A stretch of 64,000 nucleotides of DNA, from contig NZ_QQTO01000020.1 in assembly GCF_003351345.1 (NCBI RefSeq), positions 186,001-250,000 of the forward strand, given 5' to 3'. Shown here piece after piece: positions 16,316-25,207 of the stretch. Position 1 is the stretch's first letter, and each line of letters opens with the position of its first letter. The notes beneath the pieces are model-generated. The model saw only the letters and a program-made list of their open reading frames with translations. It did no database searches and was not told the origin of the DNA. The DNA comes from Allobosea caraganae (GTDB taxonomy: Bacteria; Pseudomonadota; Alphaproteobacteria; Rhizobiales; Beijerinckiaceae). The position numbers were made by a program, and so were the translations under genes.

Positions 16316-16990
16316 TTATTCGAACAGGTCGGCGTGCTCGGCCTCGATGCGCGGCAGGGTGCGGAGGATTTCGGCGAGGTGGTTGCGGATCTCGGCGGCG
16401 GCCCGCTCGCCGTCGCGGGCGTCGATCGCCGCCATGATGGCGCGGTGCTGCTCGATCAGCGGCAGCATCGCGCTGCGGTCGGCGATCGTGAGCTGGCACA
16501 GCCGGTCCATGTGGGACTTGATGTCGCGCAGCGCCTCCCAGGCCAGCGGGCAGCCGGCGCCGTCGCAGAGCGCGGCGTGGAACATCTCGTCGTAGCGCTG
16601 GAAGCTCGCGTGGTCGTCGGCCAGGGCGAAGTGCTCCTGCATCGCCAAAAGCCCGGTGATGCGCTCGCGCACGCCGCCGTCGAACGAGGCGCAGGCGCGC
16701 TGCACCACCGCCGTCTCGACCGCCTCGCGCACGAAGCGCGCCTGCATCATCCGGCTCACCGAGATCTTCGCGACGACGGTGCCGCGCTGCGGCAGGACCT
16801 GCACCAGCTTCGTCCTGGCAAGGCTGATCAGAGCCTCACGCGCCGGCTGGCGCGAGACGCCGTGGCGCTCGGCGATGTCGGCCTCGGACAGCCGCGTGCC
16901 AGGACGCAGCTCCATCGCCACGATCGCGCGCTTCAGCTCCGATTCCAGTTGCAGCGCGGTCGAACCCTTCTCGTTGCCGGTGGCGAGCAC
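16316..16990 (-). CDS. GntR-family regulator, FadR/FCD subfamily
   Basis: A 224-residue regulator with an N-terminal winged helix-turn-helix (TALQLESELKRAIVAMELRPG; LSEADIAERHGVSRQPAREALISL) and an all-helical FCD ligand-binding domain (RFVREAVETAVVQRA; DEMFHAALCDGAG; IEQHRAIMAAIDARDGERA; the histidine-rich positions fit metal-dependent FCD domains). The start is GTG 16990, because AAGGAGG lies five bases upstream and the product then has the usual family length; the frame is open much further but without similarity. It is divergent from the kduI operon, and a palindrome at 17038-17049 lies between, so it probably represses that operon in response to a sugar acid (inference). Confidence 0.9.
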   Translation of the reverse strand: MLATGNEKGSTALQLESELKRAIVAMELRPGTRLSEADIAERHGVSRQPAREALISLARTKLVQVLPQRGTVVAKISVSRMMQARFVREAVETAVVQRACASFDGGVRERITGLLAMQEHFALADDHASFQRYDEMFHAALCDGAGCPLAWEALRDIKSHMDRLCQLTIADRSAMLPLIEQHRAIMAAIDARDGERAAAEIRNHLAEILRTLPRIEAEHADLFE

Positions 16991-17037
16991 ACGATCCTCC
17001 TTGACAGCCGCATTCACGTCGATCACAGTACCATACA

Positions 17038-17049
17038 ATGCCATGGCAT
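17038..17049. promoter_or_regulatory. Perfect palindrome, candidate GntR operator
   Basis: ATGCCATGGCAT is a perfect 12-base palindrome. ACCATAC just to its left and ACGCCATG to its right give further half-sites. It lies 47 bases upstream of the regulator start and about 180 bases before kduI. FadR-type regulators usually bind short palindromes in exactly this divergent arrangement. A TTGACA at 17001-17006 could be a -35 box for rightward transcription, but no -10 box lies at standard spacing. Confidence 0.5.
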
Positions 17050-17229
17050 AAAACGCCATGCGAATCCGAAGCCTGAGGAAACACCAAAGACCGCCCTGAC
17101 GAAAGCGCGCGTTGGCGCCGCCCTGCCCGCTTCTCCTTCGTGGACGGGACGGCATGGCCAGCAATGTTCGCATCAGCCGAACGCGCGATGAGCCACGGCC
17201 CAGCCGCCCCCCATCCGACAAGGTTACCC

Positions 17230-18066
17230 ATGACGATCGACATCCGGCAGGTCAGCCATCCCGAAGCCGTGCGCAGCTTCGACACCGCCGCCTTGCGCCG
17301 CCACTTCCTGCTGCAGGACATGTTCCGGCCGGGAGAAGTCAGCCTGACCTACAGCCATATCGAGCGCTTCGTCATCGGCGGCGCCGTGCCCATGGCCAAG
17401 CCGCTGGTGCTGCCGGCTCCGAAGCCGCTCGGCACCGCCTCCTTCCTGGCGCGGCGCGAGCTCGGCATCTTCAACATCGGCGGTGCCGGCAGCGTGCGCG
17501 TCGGCGACAGCGTCTACCAGCTCGACAAGCGCGACGCGCTCTATGCCGGCATGGGCGCCGGCGAGGTCTCGTTCGAAAGCCGGGACCCGGCGAACCCGGC
17601 CCGGTTCTATCTGCTCTCGACGCCCGCCCATGCGAGCTACGACACCGTGCTGATCAAGCTCGCGAGTGCCAAGACGATGACGCTCGGCGAGCAGGCGAGC
17701 GGCAACCGCCGCAGCATCGCCCAGATGATCCATCCCGACGTCTGCAAGACCTGCCAGCTCGTCATGGGCATGACCACGCTCGACGAGGGCAACCTCTGGA
17801 ACACAATGCCGACGCATGTCCATGACCGGCGCTCGGAAGTGTATCTCTACTTCGACCTCGACGCTGACGCCCGCGTCATCCACCTGATGGGCGAGCCCGA
17901 CGAGACACGCCACCTGATCGTCGCCAACGAGGAGGCGATCCTGTCGCCGAACTGGTCGATCCATTCGGGCGTCGGCACCCGCGCCTACACCTTCATCTGG
18001 GGCATGGGCGGCGACAACATCGACTATACCGACATGGACAAGGTCCCGATGGACGCGCTGAGATGA
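17230..18066 (+). CDS. kduI: 5-dehydro-4-deoxy-D-glucuronate isomerase KduI
   Basis: KduI isomerises 5-keto-4-deoxyuronate (DKI) to 2,5-diketo-3-deoxygluconate in breakdown of unsaturated uronates from pectin or similar polymers. The 278-residue length equals that of the family, and all zinc ligands sit at E. coli numbering: His196 and His198 in MPTHVHDR, Glu203 in RSEVY, His245 in WSIHSG. The Cys-containing stretch HPDVCKTCQLVMGMT is also family typical. ATG 17230 is chosen (AAGG seven bases upstream) although the frame extends left. Its stop overlaps kduD by four bases. Confidence 0.96.
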   Translation: MTIDIRQVSHPEAVRSFDTAALRRHFLLQDMFRPGEVSLTYSHIERFVIGGAVPMAKPLVLPAPKPLGTASFLARRELGIFNIGGAGSVRVGDSVYQLDKRDALYAGMGAGEVSFESRDPANPARFYLLSTPAHASYDTVLIKLASAKTMTLGEQASGNRRSIAQMIHPDVCKTCQLVMGMTTLDEGNLWNTMPTHVHDRRSEVYLYFDLDADARVIHLMGEPDETRHLIVANEEAILSPNWSIHSGVGTRAYTFIWGMGGDNIDYTDMDKVPMDALR

Positions 18067-18821
18067 GCGGGCCGCTCGACCTGTCCGGCAAGACGGCCCT
18101 CGTCACCGGCGCCAATACCGGCCTCGGCCAGGGCATCGCGGTGGCGCTGGCCAAGGCCGGCGCCAATATCGCGGCGGTCGGCCGCTCCGCCATGGACGAG
18201 ACCGCTACCCTCTGCACGGAGCACGGCACGCGCTTTCTCGCGATCCGTGCCGACCTGTCGAGCACGGCGCCGATCGAGGGCGTAGCGGCCGAGGCCGAGG
18301 CTGCCTTCGGCCGGGTCGACATCCTCGTCAACAACGCCGGCATCATCCGCCGCGCCGACGCGGTCGACTTCAGCGAGGCCGACTGGGACGCGGTGATGGA
18401 CACCAACCTGAAGTCGGCCTTCTTCCTGACTCAGGCCTTCGGCCGGCGCATGCTGGCTGACGGGCGCGGCGGCAAGGTGATCAACATCGCCTCGCTGCTC
18501 TCCTTCCAGGGCGGCATTCGCATTCCCGCCTATACCGCGTCGAAGAGCGGCCTTGCCGGGATCACGCGCCTGCTGGCCTGCGAATGGGCCGCGCGCGGGG
18601 TCAACGTCAACGCGATCGCGCCGGGCTATTTCGTCACCAACAACACGCAGGCCCTGCGCGAGGATCCCGAGCGCTCGGCCGCCATCCTGAGCCGCATTCC
18701 GGCCGGGCGCTGGGGCGATCCCGCTGACATCGGCGGCGGCGCAGTGTTCCTGGCCTCGGCGGCCTCCGACTACGTCAACGGGGTCGTGCTGCCGGTCGAT
18801 GGCGGCTGGCTCGCACGCTGA
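18063..18821 (+). CDS. kduD: 2-dehydro-3-deoxy-D-gluconate 5-dehydrogenase KduD
   Basis: A 252-residue SDR that would reduce 2,5-diketo-3-deoxygluconate, the KduI product, to 2-keto-3-deoxygluconate with NAD(P)H. Motifs: TGANTGLGQG (15-24), NNAGIIRRAD, catalytic Ser in NIASLLSFQGG, and YTASKSG with Tyr-Lys four residues apart. NNAGIIRR and the C-terminal DYVNGVVLPVDGGWLAR are characteristic of the KduD group. It overlaps kduI by four bases (ATGA). KDG formed here would go to KDG kinase and aldolase, which are not in the window. Confidence 0.94.
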   Translation: MSGPLDLSGKTALVTGANTGLGQGIAVALAKAGANIAAVGRSAMDETATLCTEHGTRFLAIRADLSSTAPIEGVAAEAEAAFGRVDILVNNAGIIRRADAVDFSEADWDAVMDTNLKSAFFLTQAFGRRMLADGRGGKVINIASLLSFQGGIRIPAYTASKSGLAGITRLLACEWAARGVNVNAIAPGYFVTNNTQALREDPERSAAILSRIPAGRWGDPADIGGGAVFLASAASDYVNGVVLPVDGGWLAR

Positions 18822-18842
18822 GGATATTCCAGAGGACTTGCC

Positions 18843-19181
18843 ATGAGCAGAAAAGCCGAACCCTTCGCCCGCGACGCCGACCTGCCCTGGGAGCCGGCCG
18901 GAGCCGGCATCGTGCGCAAGGTCCTGACCTATGATGACGGGGTCATGATGGTCCGCGTCCGCTTCGAGGCGGGCGCCATCGGCACGCCGCACAGCCACCC
19001 GCATGTGCAATGCAGCCTTGTCGAGTCCGGCGTGTTCGACGTCACGATTTCAGGCAAGACTGAACGGCTTGGCGCCGGCGACAGCTTCCTCGTCCCGCCC
19101 GATGCCGTGCACGGCGCGGTCAATGTCGAGCCGGGCGTGCTCCTCGACGTGTTCACGCCGATGAGGAACGATTTCGTCTAG
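18843..19181 (+). CDS. Cupin protein, KdgF-like uronate linearising enzyme
   Basis: A 112-residue single-domain cupin. Motif 1 is GTPHSHPHVQCSLVESG, with histidines and a glutamine as metal ligands; motif 2 is LVPPDAVHGAVN. KdgF proteins of this size convert 4,5-unsaturated monouronates to the linear ketouronate used by KduI, and the gene directly follows kduI-kduD, so the assignment is well supported by context. GAGGAC lies five bases before the ATG. A short hairpin (19199-19218) lies downstream, before the transporter genes. Confidence 0.85.
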   Translation: MSRKAEPFARDADLPWEPAGAGIVRKVLTYDDGVMMVRVRFEAGAIGTPHSHPHVQCSLVESGVFDVTISGKTERLGAGDSFLVPPDAVHGAVNVEPGVLLDVFTPMRNDFV

Positions 19182-19198
19182 CAGGACGGCGCGGGGTC

Positions 19199-19218
19199 AT
19201 CGCCGCTGCGGCGGCGAT
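19199..19218 (+). terminator. Hairpin between kdgF-like gene and transporter operon
   Basis: ATCGCCGC (19199-19206) and GCGGCGAT (19211-19218) form a perfect 8-base stem with a four-base loop. No T-run follows, so it is not a classical intrinsic terminator. It may stabilise the upstream mRNA or attenuate readthrough, giving different levels of enzymes and binding protein. Confidence 0.35.
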
Positions 19219-19280
19219 CCCAGGCCGAAGACTTACGCAAGCGCGATATCGCAATACGCGCACCGGTATCGGAGGAAGAC

Positions 19281-20897
19281 ATGGAAAAGCGTTCTCGAAA
19301 GATAGTGAGTGCCCTGTCGGGCGCCCTCGCCCTGTCCCTCCTCTGCGGCACGCCCGGCGGAAGCTTCGCGAAGACGCCGGGCGATCAGGTCGTGATCGGC
19401 TTCAGCATGCTGAACATCCTGACGATGGACCCCGGCGCCATGAACGGCGCCGAGATGGAATACATCGCCAACATGTACGACTACCTGATCGAGACCGATC
19501 CGGCCGACAAGAGCAAGATCCTGCCCGGCCTGGCGAAGAGCTGGACCGTCAGCCCGGATCGGCAGACCCTGACCTTCGCCCTGCGCGACGGCGTCAAGTT
19601 CCAGTCGGGCAACCCGCTCACCGCCGAGGACGTGGTCTGGTCGCTGCGCCGCATCCTGCAGCTCAACCTCGGCCAGGCGACGTTCTGGAAGAGTTTTGGC
19701 TTCACCGCCGACAACGTCACCCAGCTGATCAGTGCGCCGGATCCGCTGACCGTCGAGATCAAGCTGCCGGCGCCGACCGACCCGCAGCTGATGCTCTACA
19801 ACCTGACGATGGGTGGAGCCGTCGCGATCGACCGCAAGCTCGTCGCGCAGCATGAGAAGGACGGCGACCGCGGCGCCGCCTGGCTCAAGACCAACAGCGC
19901 CGGCTCCGGCGCCTTCAAGCTGCAGAACTGGCAGCCGAACAACACGCTGGTGCTGGAGCGCAACGACGCCTACTGGCGCGGCGCCCCGAAGATGCGCCGG
20001 GTGATCTACCGCCACCTGCCGGAATCGCAATCGCAGCGCCTGGCCATCGAGCGCGGCGACATCGACATCGCCATGACGATGAACGCGACCGATATCGGCG
20101 CGCTCAAGGACAACAAGACCGTCCAGATCGAGAGCACGGTGATGGGCACCGTGTACTATCTCGGCGCCAGCATGAAGGACCCGAAATTCGCAGATAAGCG
20201 GGTCCGCCTCGCCCTGCGCAACCTCGTTGACTATGACGGAATCAACAACACGCTGATGCCTTACTATGGCATCAAGCATCTGCGCCCGATCCAGAAGAAC
20301 GCGATGGGCTCCCTGCCCGATCCGGACTACAAGCTCGACGTGCCCAAGGCGAAGCAGCTGCTCGCCGAAGCCGGCTATCCGAACGGCTTCAAGACGACGC
20401 TGCGGGTCCTCTCCGACGCGCCGTTCCCGAGCGTCGCCACGGCAATGCAGAGCACGCTGGCCCAGGGCGGCATCGACGCCCAGATCCTGATGGGCAATGG
20501 CGAGCAGGTCTATGGCGCCATGCGCAAGCGCGAGTTCGAGCTGATCATCGGGCTGGGCGGCGGCGGCAACGATCCGCACCCGCATTCCAACCTGCGCAGC
20601 CAGATCTTCAACCCGGACAACAGCGACGAGGCCAAGATGTCGGCCTTCCAGGGCTGGCGGGCGGCCTTCTACAGCCCCGAGCTGAACAAGGCGATCGAAA
20701 CCGCGCTGCTCGAGCGCGACCTGGAGAAGCAGAAGAGCCTCTACGAGGACATCCAGCGCCAGGTCGAGGAGGTCGTGCCGGCGCTGCAGCCGTTCTCGCA
20801 GGCGGTGTTCACCAACGTCATCGCTCGGGACGTACAGGGCTACCGCTTCCATCCCGGCTACACGACCCGCTTCAGGGACGTCACCAAAACCCGCTGA
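19281..20897 (+). CDS. Dpp/Opp-type ABC substrate-binding protein (SBP_bac_5)
   Basis: A 538-residue periplasmic binding protein with a signal peptide (positive start MEKRSRK, hydrophobic core to about residue 23, cleavage near SFA/K at about 30). The mature part shows class C solute-binding features: PGLAKSWTVSPDRQTLTFALRDGVKF, ADDVVW-like AEDVVWSLRRIL, GSGAFKLQNWQPNNTLVLERNDAYW. The family binds peptides, but many members take oligosaccharides or opines. Location behind kduI-kduD-kdgF suggests uronate oligomers (inference). GGAGGA lies four bases upstream of the ATG. It starts the transporter part of the operon. Confidence 0.92.
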   Translation: MEKRSRKIVSALSGALALSLLCGTPGGSFAKTPGDQVVIGFSMLNILTMDPGAMNGAEMEYIANMYDYLIETDPADKSKILPGLAKSWTVSPDRQTLTFALRDGVKFQSGNPLTAEDVVWSLRRILQLNLGQATFWKSFGFTADNVTQLISAPDPLTVEIKLPAPTDPQLMLYNLTMGGAVAIDRKLVAQHEKDGDRGAAWLKTNSAGSGAFKLQNWQPNNTLVLERNDAYWRGAPKMRRVIYRHLPESQSQRLAIERGDIDIAMTMNATDIGALKDNKTVQIESTVMGTVYYLGASMKDPKFADKRVRLALRNLVDYDGINNTLMPYYGIKHLRPIQKNAMGSLPDPDYKLDVPKAKQLLAEAGYPNGFKTTLRVLSDAPFPSVATAMQSTLAQGGIDAQILMGNGEQVYGAMRKREFELIIGLGGGGNDPHPHSNLRSQIFNPDNSDEAKMSAFQGWRAAFYSPELNKAIETALLERDLEKQKSLYEDIQRQVEEVVPALQPFSQAVFTNVIARDVQGYRFHPGYTTRFRDVTKTR

Positions 20898-20947
20898 GAC
20901 GTGCCTGGCGACACCTACACGCCGCAGCACCTAGTCGGACGCTGATC

Positions 20948-22036
20948 ATGACTGAGGCTACCAAGCCGCTTCGCGCGGGGACCGGGACGATGCGCCCCGG
21001 TCCCTCGCCTATCCCGATCGTCTACCTGAAGCTCTGGCAGGCCACAAAATTCGTCGGCGGCATCGCCCTGACGATCCTCTGCCTGATGGCGCTGACCTTC
21101 TTCATCGGCCGCGTCATGCCGTCGGACCCGGCGCTGCACATCGTCGGCCAGGATGCGGACCAGGAGACCTACCGCATGGTCTACGAGCGGCTGGGCCTGG
21201 ACCAGCCGATCATCGTGCAGTTCTGGCGCTATCTCACGCAGCTCGCGCATGGCGATTTCGGCGTCGCGCTGCTGACCGGGCGGCCGGTCATCGACGACAT
21301 CGCCCGCGTCTTCCCCGCCACGGTCGAGCTCGCCACGCTGAGCATCATCTTCGGCGCCGGCATCGGCATCCCGCTCGGCGTCGTCGCCGCGGTGAACAAG
21401 GGCAAGTGGATCGACCACCTCGTCCGGCTGGTCAGCCTGACCGGGCACTCGATCCCGATCTTCTGGCTGGGGATGATGGGGCTGCTCGTCTTCTACGGCA
21501 TGCTCGGCTGGCTCGGCGGGCCGGGCGAGGTCGACGTGTTCTACAACGACATGGTCGAGCGCCGCACCGGCATGCTGCTGATCGATTCACTCATCGCCGG
21601 CGAGATGGACGTCTTCTGGAACGCGGTCAGCCACATCGTGCTGCCGGCCTCTGTCCTCGGCTACTCCTCGATGGCCTATATCAGCCGGATGACGCGCAGC
21701 TTCATGCTGGCGCAGCTCAACCAGGAATATGCCGTCACCGCCCGCGTCAAAGGCCTGTCCGAGAGCAAGGTCATCTGGCGCCACGTCTTCCGCAACATCC
21801 GCGTCCAGCTCGTCACCATCGTCGCTCTGACCTATGGCAGCCTGCTCGAGGGCGCCGTGCTGGTCGAGAAGGTCTTCGCCTGGCCCGGCTTCGGGCAATA
21901 CCTGACGAACAACCTCCTGTTCGGCGACATGAACGCCATCATGCTCTGCGTCACATTGGTCGGGATCATCTTCATCGGCCTGAACATCCTGTCCGACGCC
22001 CTGTATCGCGTCTTCGATCCGAGGACCCGGACATGA
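20948..22036 (+). CDS. ABC transporter permease, DppB type
   Basis: A 362-residue inner-membrane permease. After a non-conserved 30-residue N-terminus the first helix starts near residue 37 (GIALTILCLMALTFFIGRVM), followed by the DppB signature DQPIIVQFWRYLTQLAHGDFG and the EAA coupling loop YAVTARVKGLSESKVIWRHVFRNI. About six helices are visible. It pairs with the DppC-type permease, whose ATG overlaps its stop (ATGA). Residues 180-215 hold an insertion between helices (GGPGEVDVFYNDMVERRTGM) that may face the periplasm and affect substrate choice. Confidence 0.92.
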   Translation: MTEATKPLRAGTGTMRPGPSPIPIVYLKLWQATKFVGGIALTILCLMALTFFIGRVMPSDPALHIVGQDADQETYRMVYERLGLDQPIIVQFWRYLTQLAHGDFGVALLTGRPVIDDIARVFPATVELATLSIIFGAGIGIPLGVVAAVNKGKWIDHLVRLVSLTGHSIPIFWLGMMGLLVFYGMLGWLGGPGEVDVFYNDMVERRTGMLLIDSLIAGEMDVFWNAVSHIVLPASVLGYSSMAYISRMTRSFMLAQLNQEYAVTARVKGLSESKVIWRHVFRNIRVQLVTIVALTYGSLLEGAVLVEKVFAWPGFGQYLTNNLLFGDMNAIMLCVTLVGIIFIGLNILSDALYRVFDPRTRT

Positions 22037-22938
22037 CGCACCAGGCCTCCCAAAGACCGGGCGCGCTGGCCCAGCCGCGCAGCGCGAAAAGCTCGGCGAT
22101 GCTCGCGCGCATCGGCTCGGCGCTGCGGCACTTCCTCGGCAATCCCCTCGCCGCGCTGGGACTGGCGGTCATCCTGCTCCTGGTCTTCGTCGCGGCCTTC
22201 GCGCCGTGGATCGCAACGCATGATCCCATCACCCAGAATCTCGGCAACGCGCTGAAGCCGCCCTCGGCCGCGAACTGGTTCGGCACGGACGAGCTCGGCC
22301 GCGACATCTACAGCCGCATCGTCTACGGCTCCCGCGTCACGCTCTACATCGTCTCGCTGGTGACCGTCGTGGTCGGCCCGATCGGGCTCGCGGTCGGCGT
22401 CGTCTCCGGCTATTTCGGCGGCCTGACCGATGCCATCCTGATGCGCATCACCGACATCTTCCTGTCGGTGCCCGGCCTCGTCCTGACGCTGGCCTTCGTC
22501 GCGGCGCTCGGTCCGGGGCTCGGCAACGCGGTCATCGCGATCGCGCTCACCGCCTGGCCCCCGATCGCGCGACTTGCCCGGGCAGAGACCATGATGATCC
22601 GCTCGGCCGACTACATCGCGGCGGTACAGCTGCAGGGCGCCTCGTCGCTGCGCATCATCACCCGCCATGTCGTGCCGATGTGCATCCTCTCGGTCATCGT
22701 CCGGCTGACGCTGAACATGGCGACGATCATCCTGACCGCGGCCGGCCTCGGCTTCCTCGGACTCGGCGCCCAGCCGCCGACGCCGGAATGGGGCGTGATG
22801 ACCTCGACCGGACGCGAGTACATGCTCGACCATTGGTGGCTCGTCACCATGCCCGGCCTGGCGATCCTGCTGGTCAGCCTTTCCTTCAACCTGTTCGGCG
22901 ACGGGCTGCGCGACATCCTGGACCCCCGCAATGAGTGA
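22033..22938 (+). CDS. ABC transporter permease, DppC type
   Basis: A 301-residue permease with N-terminal OppC-like region (LGNPLAALGLAVILLLVFVA, then HDPITQNLGNALKPPSAANW, FGTDELGRDIYSRIVYGSRV) and the EAA loop DYIAAVQLQGASSLRIITRHV. The LGLGAQPPTPEWGVM segment near residue 240 is diagnostic of DppC/OppC. The start at 22033 overlaps the upstream stop by four bases; an open frame further left is only the shadow of the DppB gene. Its end overlaps the next ATPase gene by eight bases. Confidence 0.93.
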   Translation: MTHQASQRPGALAQPRSAKSSAMLARIGSALRHFLGNPLAALGLAVILLLVFVAAFAPWIATHDPITQNLGNALKPPSAANWFGTDELGRDIYSRIVYGSRVTLYIVSLVTVVVGPIGLAVGVVSGYFGGLTDAILMRITDIFLSVPGLVLTLAFVAALGPGLGNAVIAIALTAWPPIARLARAETMMIRSADYIAAVQLQGASSLRIITRHVVPMCILSVIVRLTLNMATIILTAAGLGFLGLGAQPPTPEWGVMTSTGREYMLDHWWLVTMPGLAILLVSLSFNLFGDGLRDILDPRNE

Positions 22939-23806
22939 AGCATTGGATCAGAAGGCAGCGCCGCTGCTCGAAGTGAAGGACCTGTCCGTCCGCTTCGTCT
23001 CGCGCTCTGGCAGCACCGACGCGGTGCGCGGCGTCTCCTTCGACGTCGGGCGCGAGCGCGTCGCCATCGTCGGCGAATCCGGCTCGGGCAAGTCGACGGT
23101 CGGCCGCTCGATCCTGCGGCTGCATTCCGCCAAGACGCAGGTGACGGCCACAGCCCTGCGCTTCGCCGGCACCGACCTGCTGGGCATCAGCGAAAAGCAG
23201 ATGCGCGCGATCCGCGGGCGGCGGATATCGATGATCATGCAGGACCCGAAATACGCGCTGAACCCGGTCATGACCGTCGGCGAGCAGCTCGCGGAAGCTT
23301 TCGTCGCGCATGGCGAGATCGGCCGGCGCGAGGCGCGTGAGCGCTCGCTCGAGATGCTGGAGGCGGTTCGCATCCGCGATCCCCGCCGCGTCTTCGACCA
23401 GTATCCGCACCAGATCTCCGGCGGCATGGGCCAGCGCGTCATGATCGCGATGATGCTCGCGCCCGAGCCCGACCTCCTCATCGCCGACGAGCCGACCTCG
23501 GCGCTGGACGTCACCGTCCGGCTTCAGGTCCTTGCGGTGCTCGACGACCTCGTCGCCAAGCGCGGCCTCGCCCTGCTGTTCATCAGCCACGACCTGAACC
23601 TCGTCGCCACCTTCTGCGACCGCATCCTGGTGATGTTCGCCGGCCGCATCGTCGAGTCGATCGCCTCATCGGACCTTGCCAACGCGAGCCATCCCTATAC
23701 GCGCGGGCTGCTCGACGCCGTACCCAAGCTAGAGGCGCCGCGCGCGCGCCTGCCCGTCCTTCAGCGGGATCCGGCCTGGCTCCAGTCGGGGGCGCAACTG
23801 CCATGA
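22931..23806 (+). CDS. ABC transporter ATP-binding protein, DppD type
   Basis: A 291-residue ATPase with Walker A GESGSGKSTVG (about residues 51-61), the Q-loop region IMQDPKYALNPVMTVGEQL, signature ISGGMGQRVMIAM, Walker B LLIADEPTSALDVTV and H-loop FISHDLNLV. The C-terminus has the oligopeptide-type extension HPYTRGLLDAVPKLE, but it is short and does not show the cysteine cluster that binds Fe-S in DppD/OppD. It overlaps both neighbours (8 and 4 bases), giving an equimolar ABC complex. Confidence 0.93.
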   Translation: MSEALDQKAAPLLEVKDLSVRFVSRSGSTDAVRGVSFDVGRERVAIVGESGSGKSTVGRSILRLHSAKTQVTATALRFAGTDLLGISEKQMRAIRGRRISMIMQDPKYALNPVMTVGEQLAEAFVAHGEIGRREARERSLEMLEAVRIRDPRRVFDQYPHQISGGMGQRVMIAMMLAPEPDLLIADEPTSALDVTVRLQVLAVLDDLVAKRGLALLFISHDLNLVATFCDRILVMFAGRIVESIASSDLANASHPYTRGLLDAVPKLEAPRARLPVLQRDPAWLQSGAQLP

Positions 23807-24591
23807 GTGCGATCAGCGTCAAGGAATTGAGCCTGTATTTCGGGTACGGCGCGGCTGCGACCCAGGTGCTGGACGACGTGAACTTCACGGTCGCGCCGGG
23901 CGAGGCCTTCGGCCTGGTCGGCGAGTCCGGCTCAGGCAAGTCGACCATCCTGCGCTGCATCGCCAACCTCTACGGCCATTGGTCCGGCTCGATCGAGCTG
24001 GACGGCCGGCCGGTCGGCCGCCGCCCATCCCGCGAACAGGGACGCCGGGTCCAGATGGTCTTCCAGGACCCTTATGGCTCGCTGCATCCGAGGCACACGG
24101 TGAACACGGCCCTGTCCGAACCGCTGCGCATCCACGGCATTGCGGATGTGCAGGACAGGGTCGAGCGCATGCTCGTCGATGTCGGCCTCAATCCCGATTT
24201 CGGCCCGCGCTATCCGCATCAGCTCTCGGGCGGGCAGCGCCAGCGCGTCGCCATCGCCCGCGCCCTGATCACCGAACCGGGCATCCTGCTGCTGGACGAG
24301 CCGACCTCGGCGCTCGACGTCTCCGTCCAGGCCGAGATCCTCAACCTCCTCGCCGACCTCAGGGAGCAGCGGGACCTGACCTACATCCTGGTCAGCCACG
24401 ACCTCGGGGTCGTCGCGCATCTCTGCTCGCGGCTCGCCGTGATGCAGGCGGGCCGGATCGTCGAGACGATGACCACCACATCGCTGATGTCGGGCACCGC
24501 GACCGAGCCCTATACGCGCACCCTGATCCAGGCCAGCAAGGGCTACGACCGAGCCCTCGTCGACGAGCTGGCGCGAGGCGCTGCTGCATGA
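23803..24591 (+). CDS. ABC transporter ATP-binding protein, DppF type
   Basis: The second ATPase of the same importer, 262 residues: Walker A GESGSGKSTIL, Q-loop MVFQDPYGSLHPRHTV (typical of DppF/OppF), signature LSGGQRQRVAIARAL, Walker B ILLLDEPTSALDVSV and H-loop LVSHDLGVVAHL. The C-terminal extension is shorter than in canonical OppF but keeps EPYTRTLIQA. Its stop overlaps the start of the following CMD-like gene by four bases, so that small enzyme belongs to the same transcript. Confidence 0.93.
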   Translation: MSAISVKELSLYFGYGAAATQVLDDVNFTVAPGEAFGLVGESGSGKSTILRCIANLYGHWSGSIELDGRPVGRRPSREQGRRVQMVFQDPYGSLHPRHTVNTALSEPLRIHGIADVQDRVERMLVDVGLNPDFGPRYPHQLSGGQRQRVAIARALITEPGILLLDEPTSALDVSVQAEILNLLADLREQRDLTYILVSHDLGVVAHLCSRLAVMQAGRIVETMTTTSLMSGTATEPYTRTLIQASKGYDRALVDELARGAAA

Positions 24592-25160
24592 ACCCTACCG
24601 ATACAGCCCCCGTGACGCCGCGCCTGCCCTATGTCGACGAGAGTGCCCCGGATGTGGCCGCGCTCGCGAGCCAGATCCGCGCCGACCGCGGCGGGCGGCT
24701 GCCGAACCTCTACCGCATGCTGTTGCACAGCCCGGCGCTGGCGCAAGGCTGGCTCGCCTTCCTGACGGCGGTGCGGCAGCAATCCAGCCTGCCGCCTGCG
24801 ATCCGCGAGCTGGCGATCCTGCGCGTCGCGATCCTCAACCGCTCCCAGCCCGAATACGACGCGCATGTCGCCTTCGCGCTCAAGGAGGGGCTGTCGCAGG
24901 CCAAGATCGACGCCCTGCCCGGCTGGACCGATGCCTCCGCATTCGACGAGCAGGAGCGTGCCGCGCTGAAGCTCGCGGATGCGATGACGCTCGACGTCCA
25001 GGTTTCCGACGAGGCGGTCGCGGATGTCGTGGCGCGCTTCGGCGCCCAGCAAGCGACGGAGCTGATCATCACCATCGCAGCCTACAACATGACGACGCGC
25101 TTCCTCGAAGTGCTGCAGATCGATCAGGAGGCGGGCCGCCAGGCGCCACGGGCCGGCTGA
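24588..25160 (+). CDS. Carboxymuconolactone decarboxylase/AhpD-fold protein
   Basis: A 190-residue all-helical protein of the CMD superfamily: GRLPNLYRMLLHSPALAQGWLAFL, LPPAIRELAILRVAILNRSQPEYDAHVAFALKEG and a C-terminal helix ELIITIAAYNMTTRFLEVLQ. The AhpD redox pair CxxC is absent (RSQPEYDAH at that site), so a peroxidase role is unlikely; the remaining histidine is in the usual CMD place. The reaction is unknown. A four-base overlap with the transporter ATPase puts it in the uronate operon. Confidence 0.8.
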   Translation: MNPTDTAPVTPRLPYVDESAPDVAALASQIRADRGGRLPNLYRMLLHSPALAQGWLAFLTAVRQQSSLPPAIRELAILRVAILNRSQPEYDAHVAFALKEGLSQAKIDALPGWTDASAFDEQERAALKLADAMTLDVQVSDEAVADVVARFGAQQATELIITIAAYNMTTRFLEVLQIDQEAGRQAPRAG

Positions 25161-25207
25161 ACCGCCGCCCTCGCCGAGCCCCTAACCCTCACTTCAGGAC
25201 CATCAGG

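Noticed and set aside
19233..20930. 565-codon open frame on the minus strand
   Set aside because: It lies opposite the Dpp-type binding protein, whose signal peptide, ribosome binding site and motifs are clear. The antisense frame has no recognisable domain.
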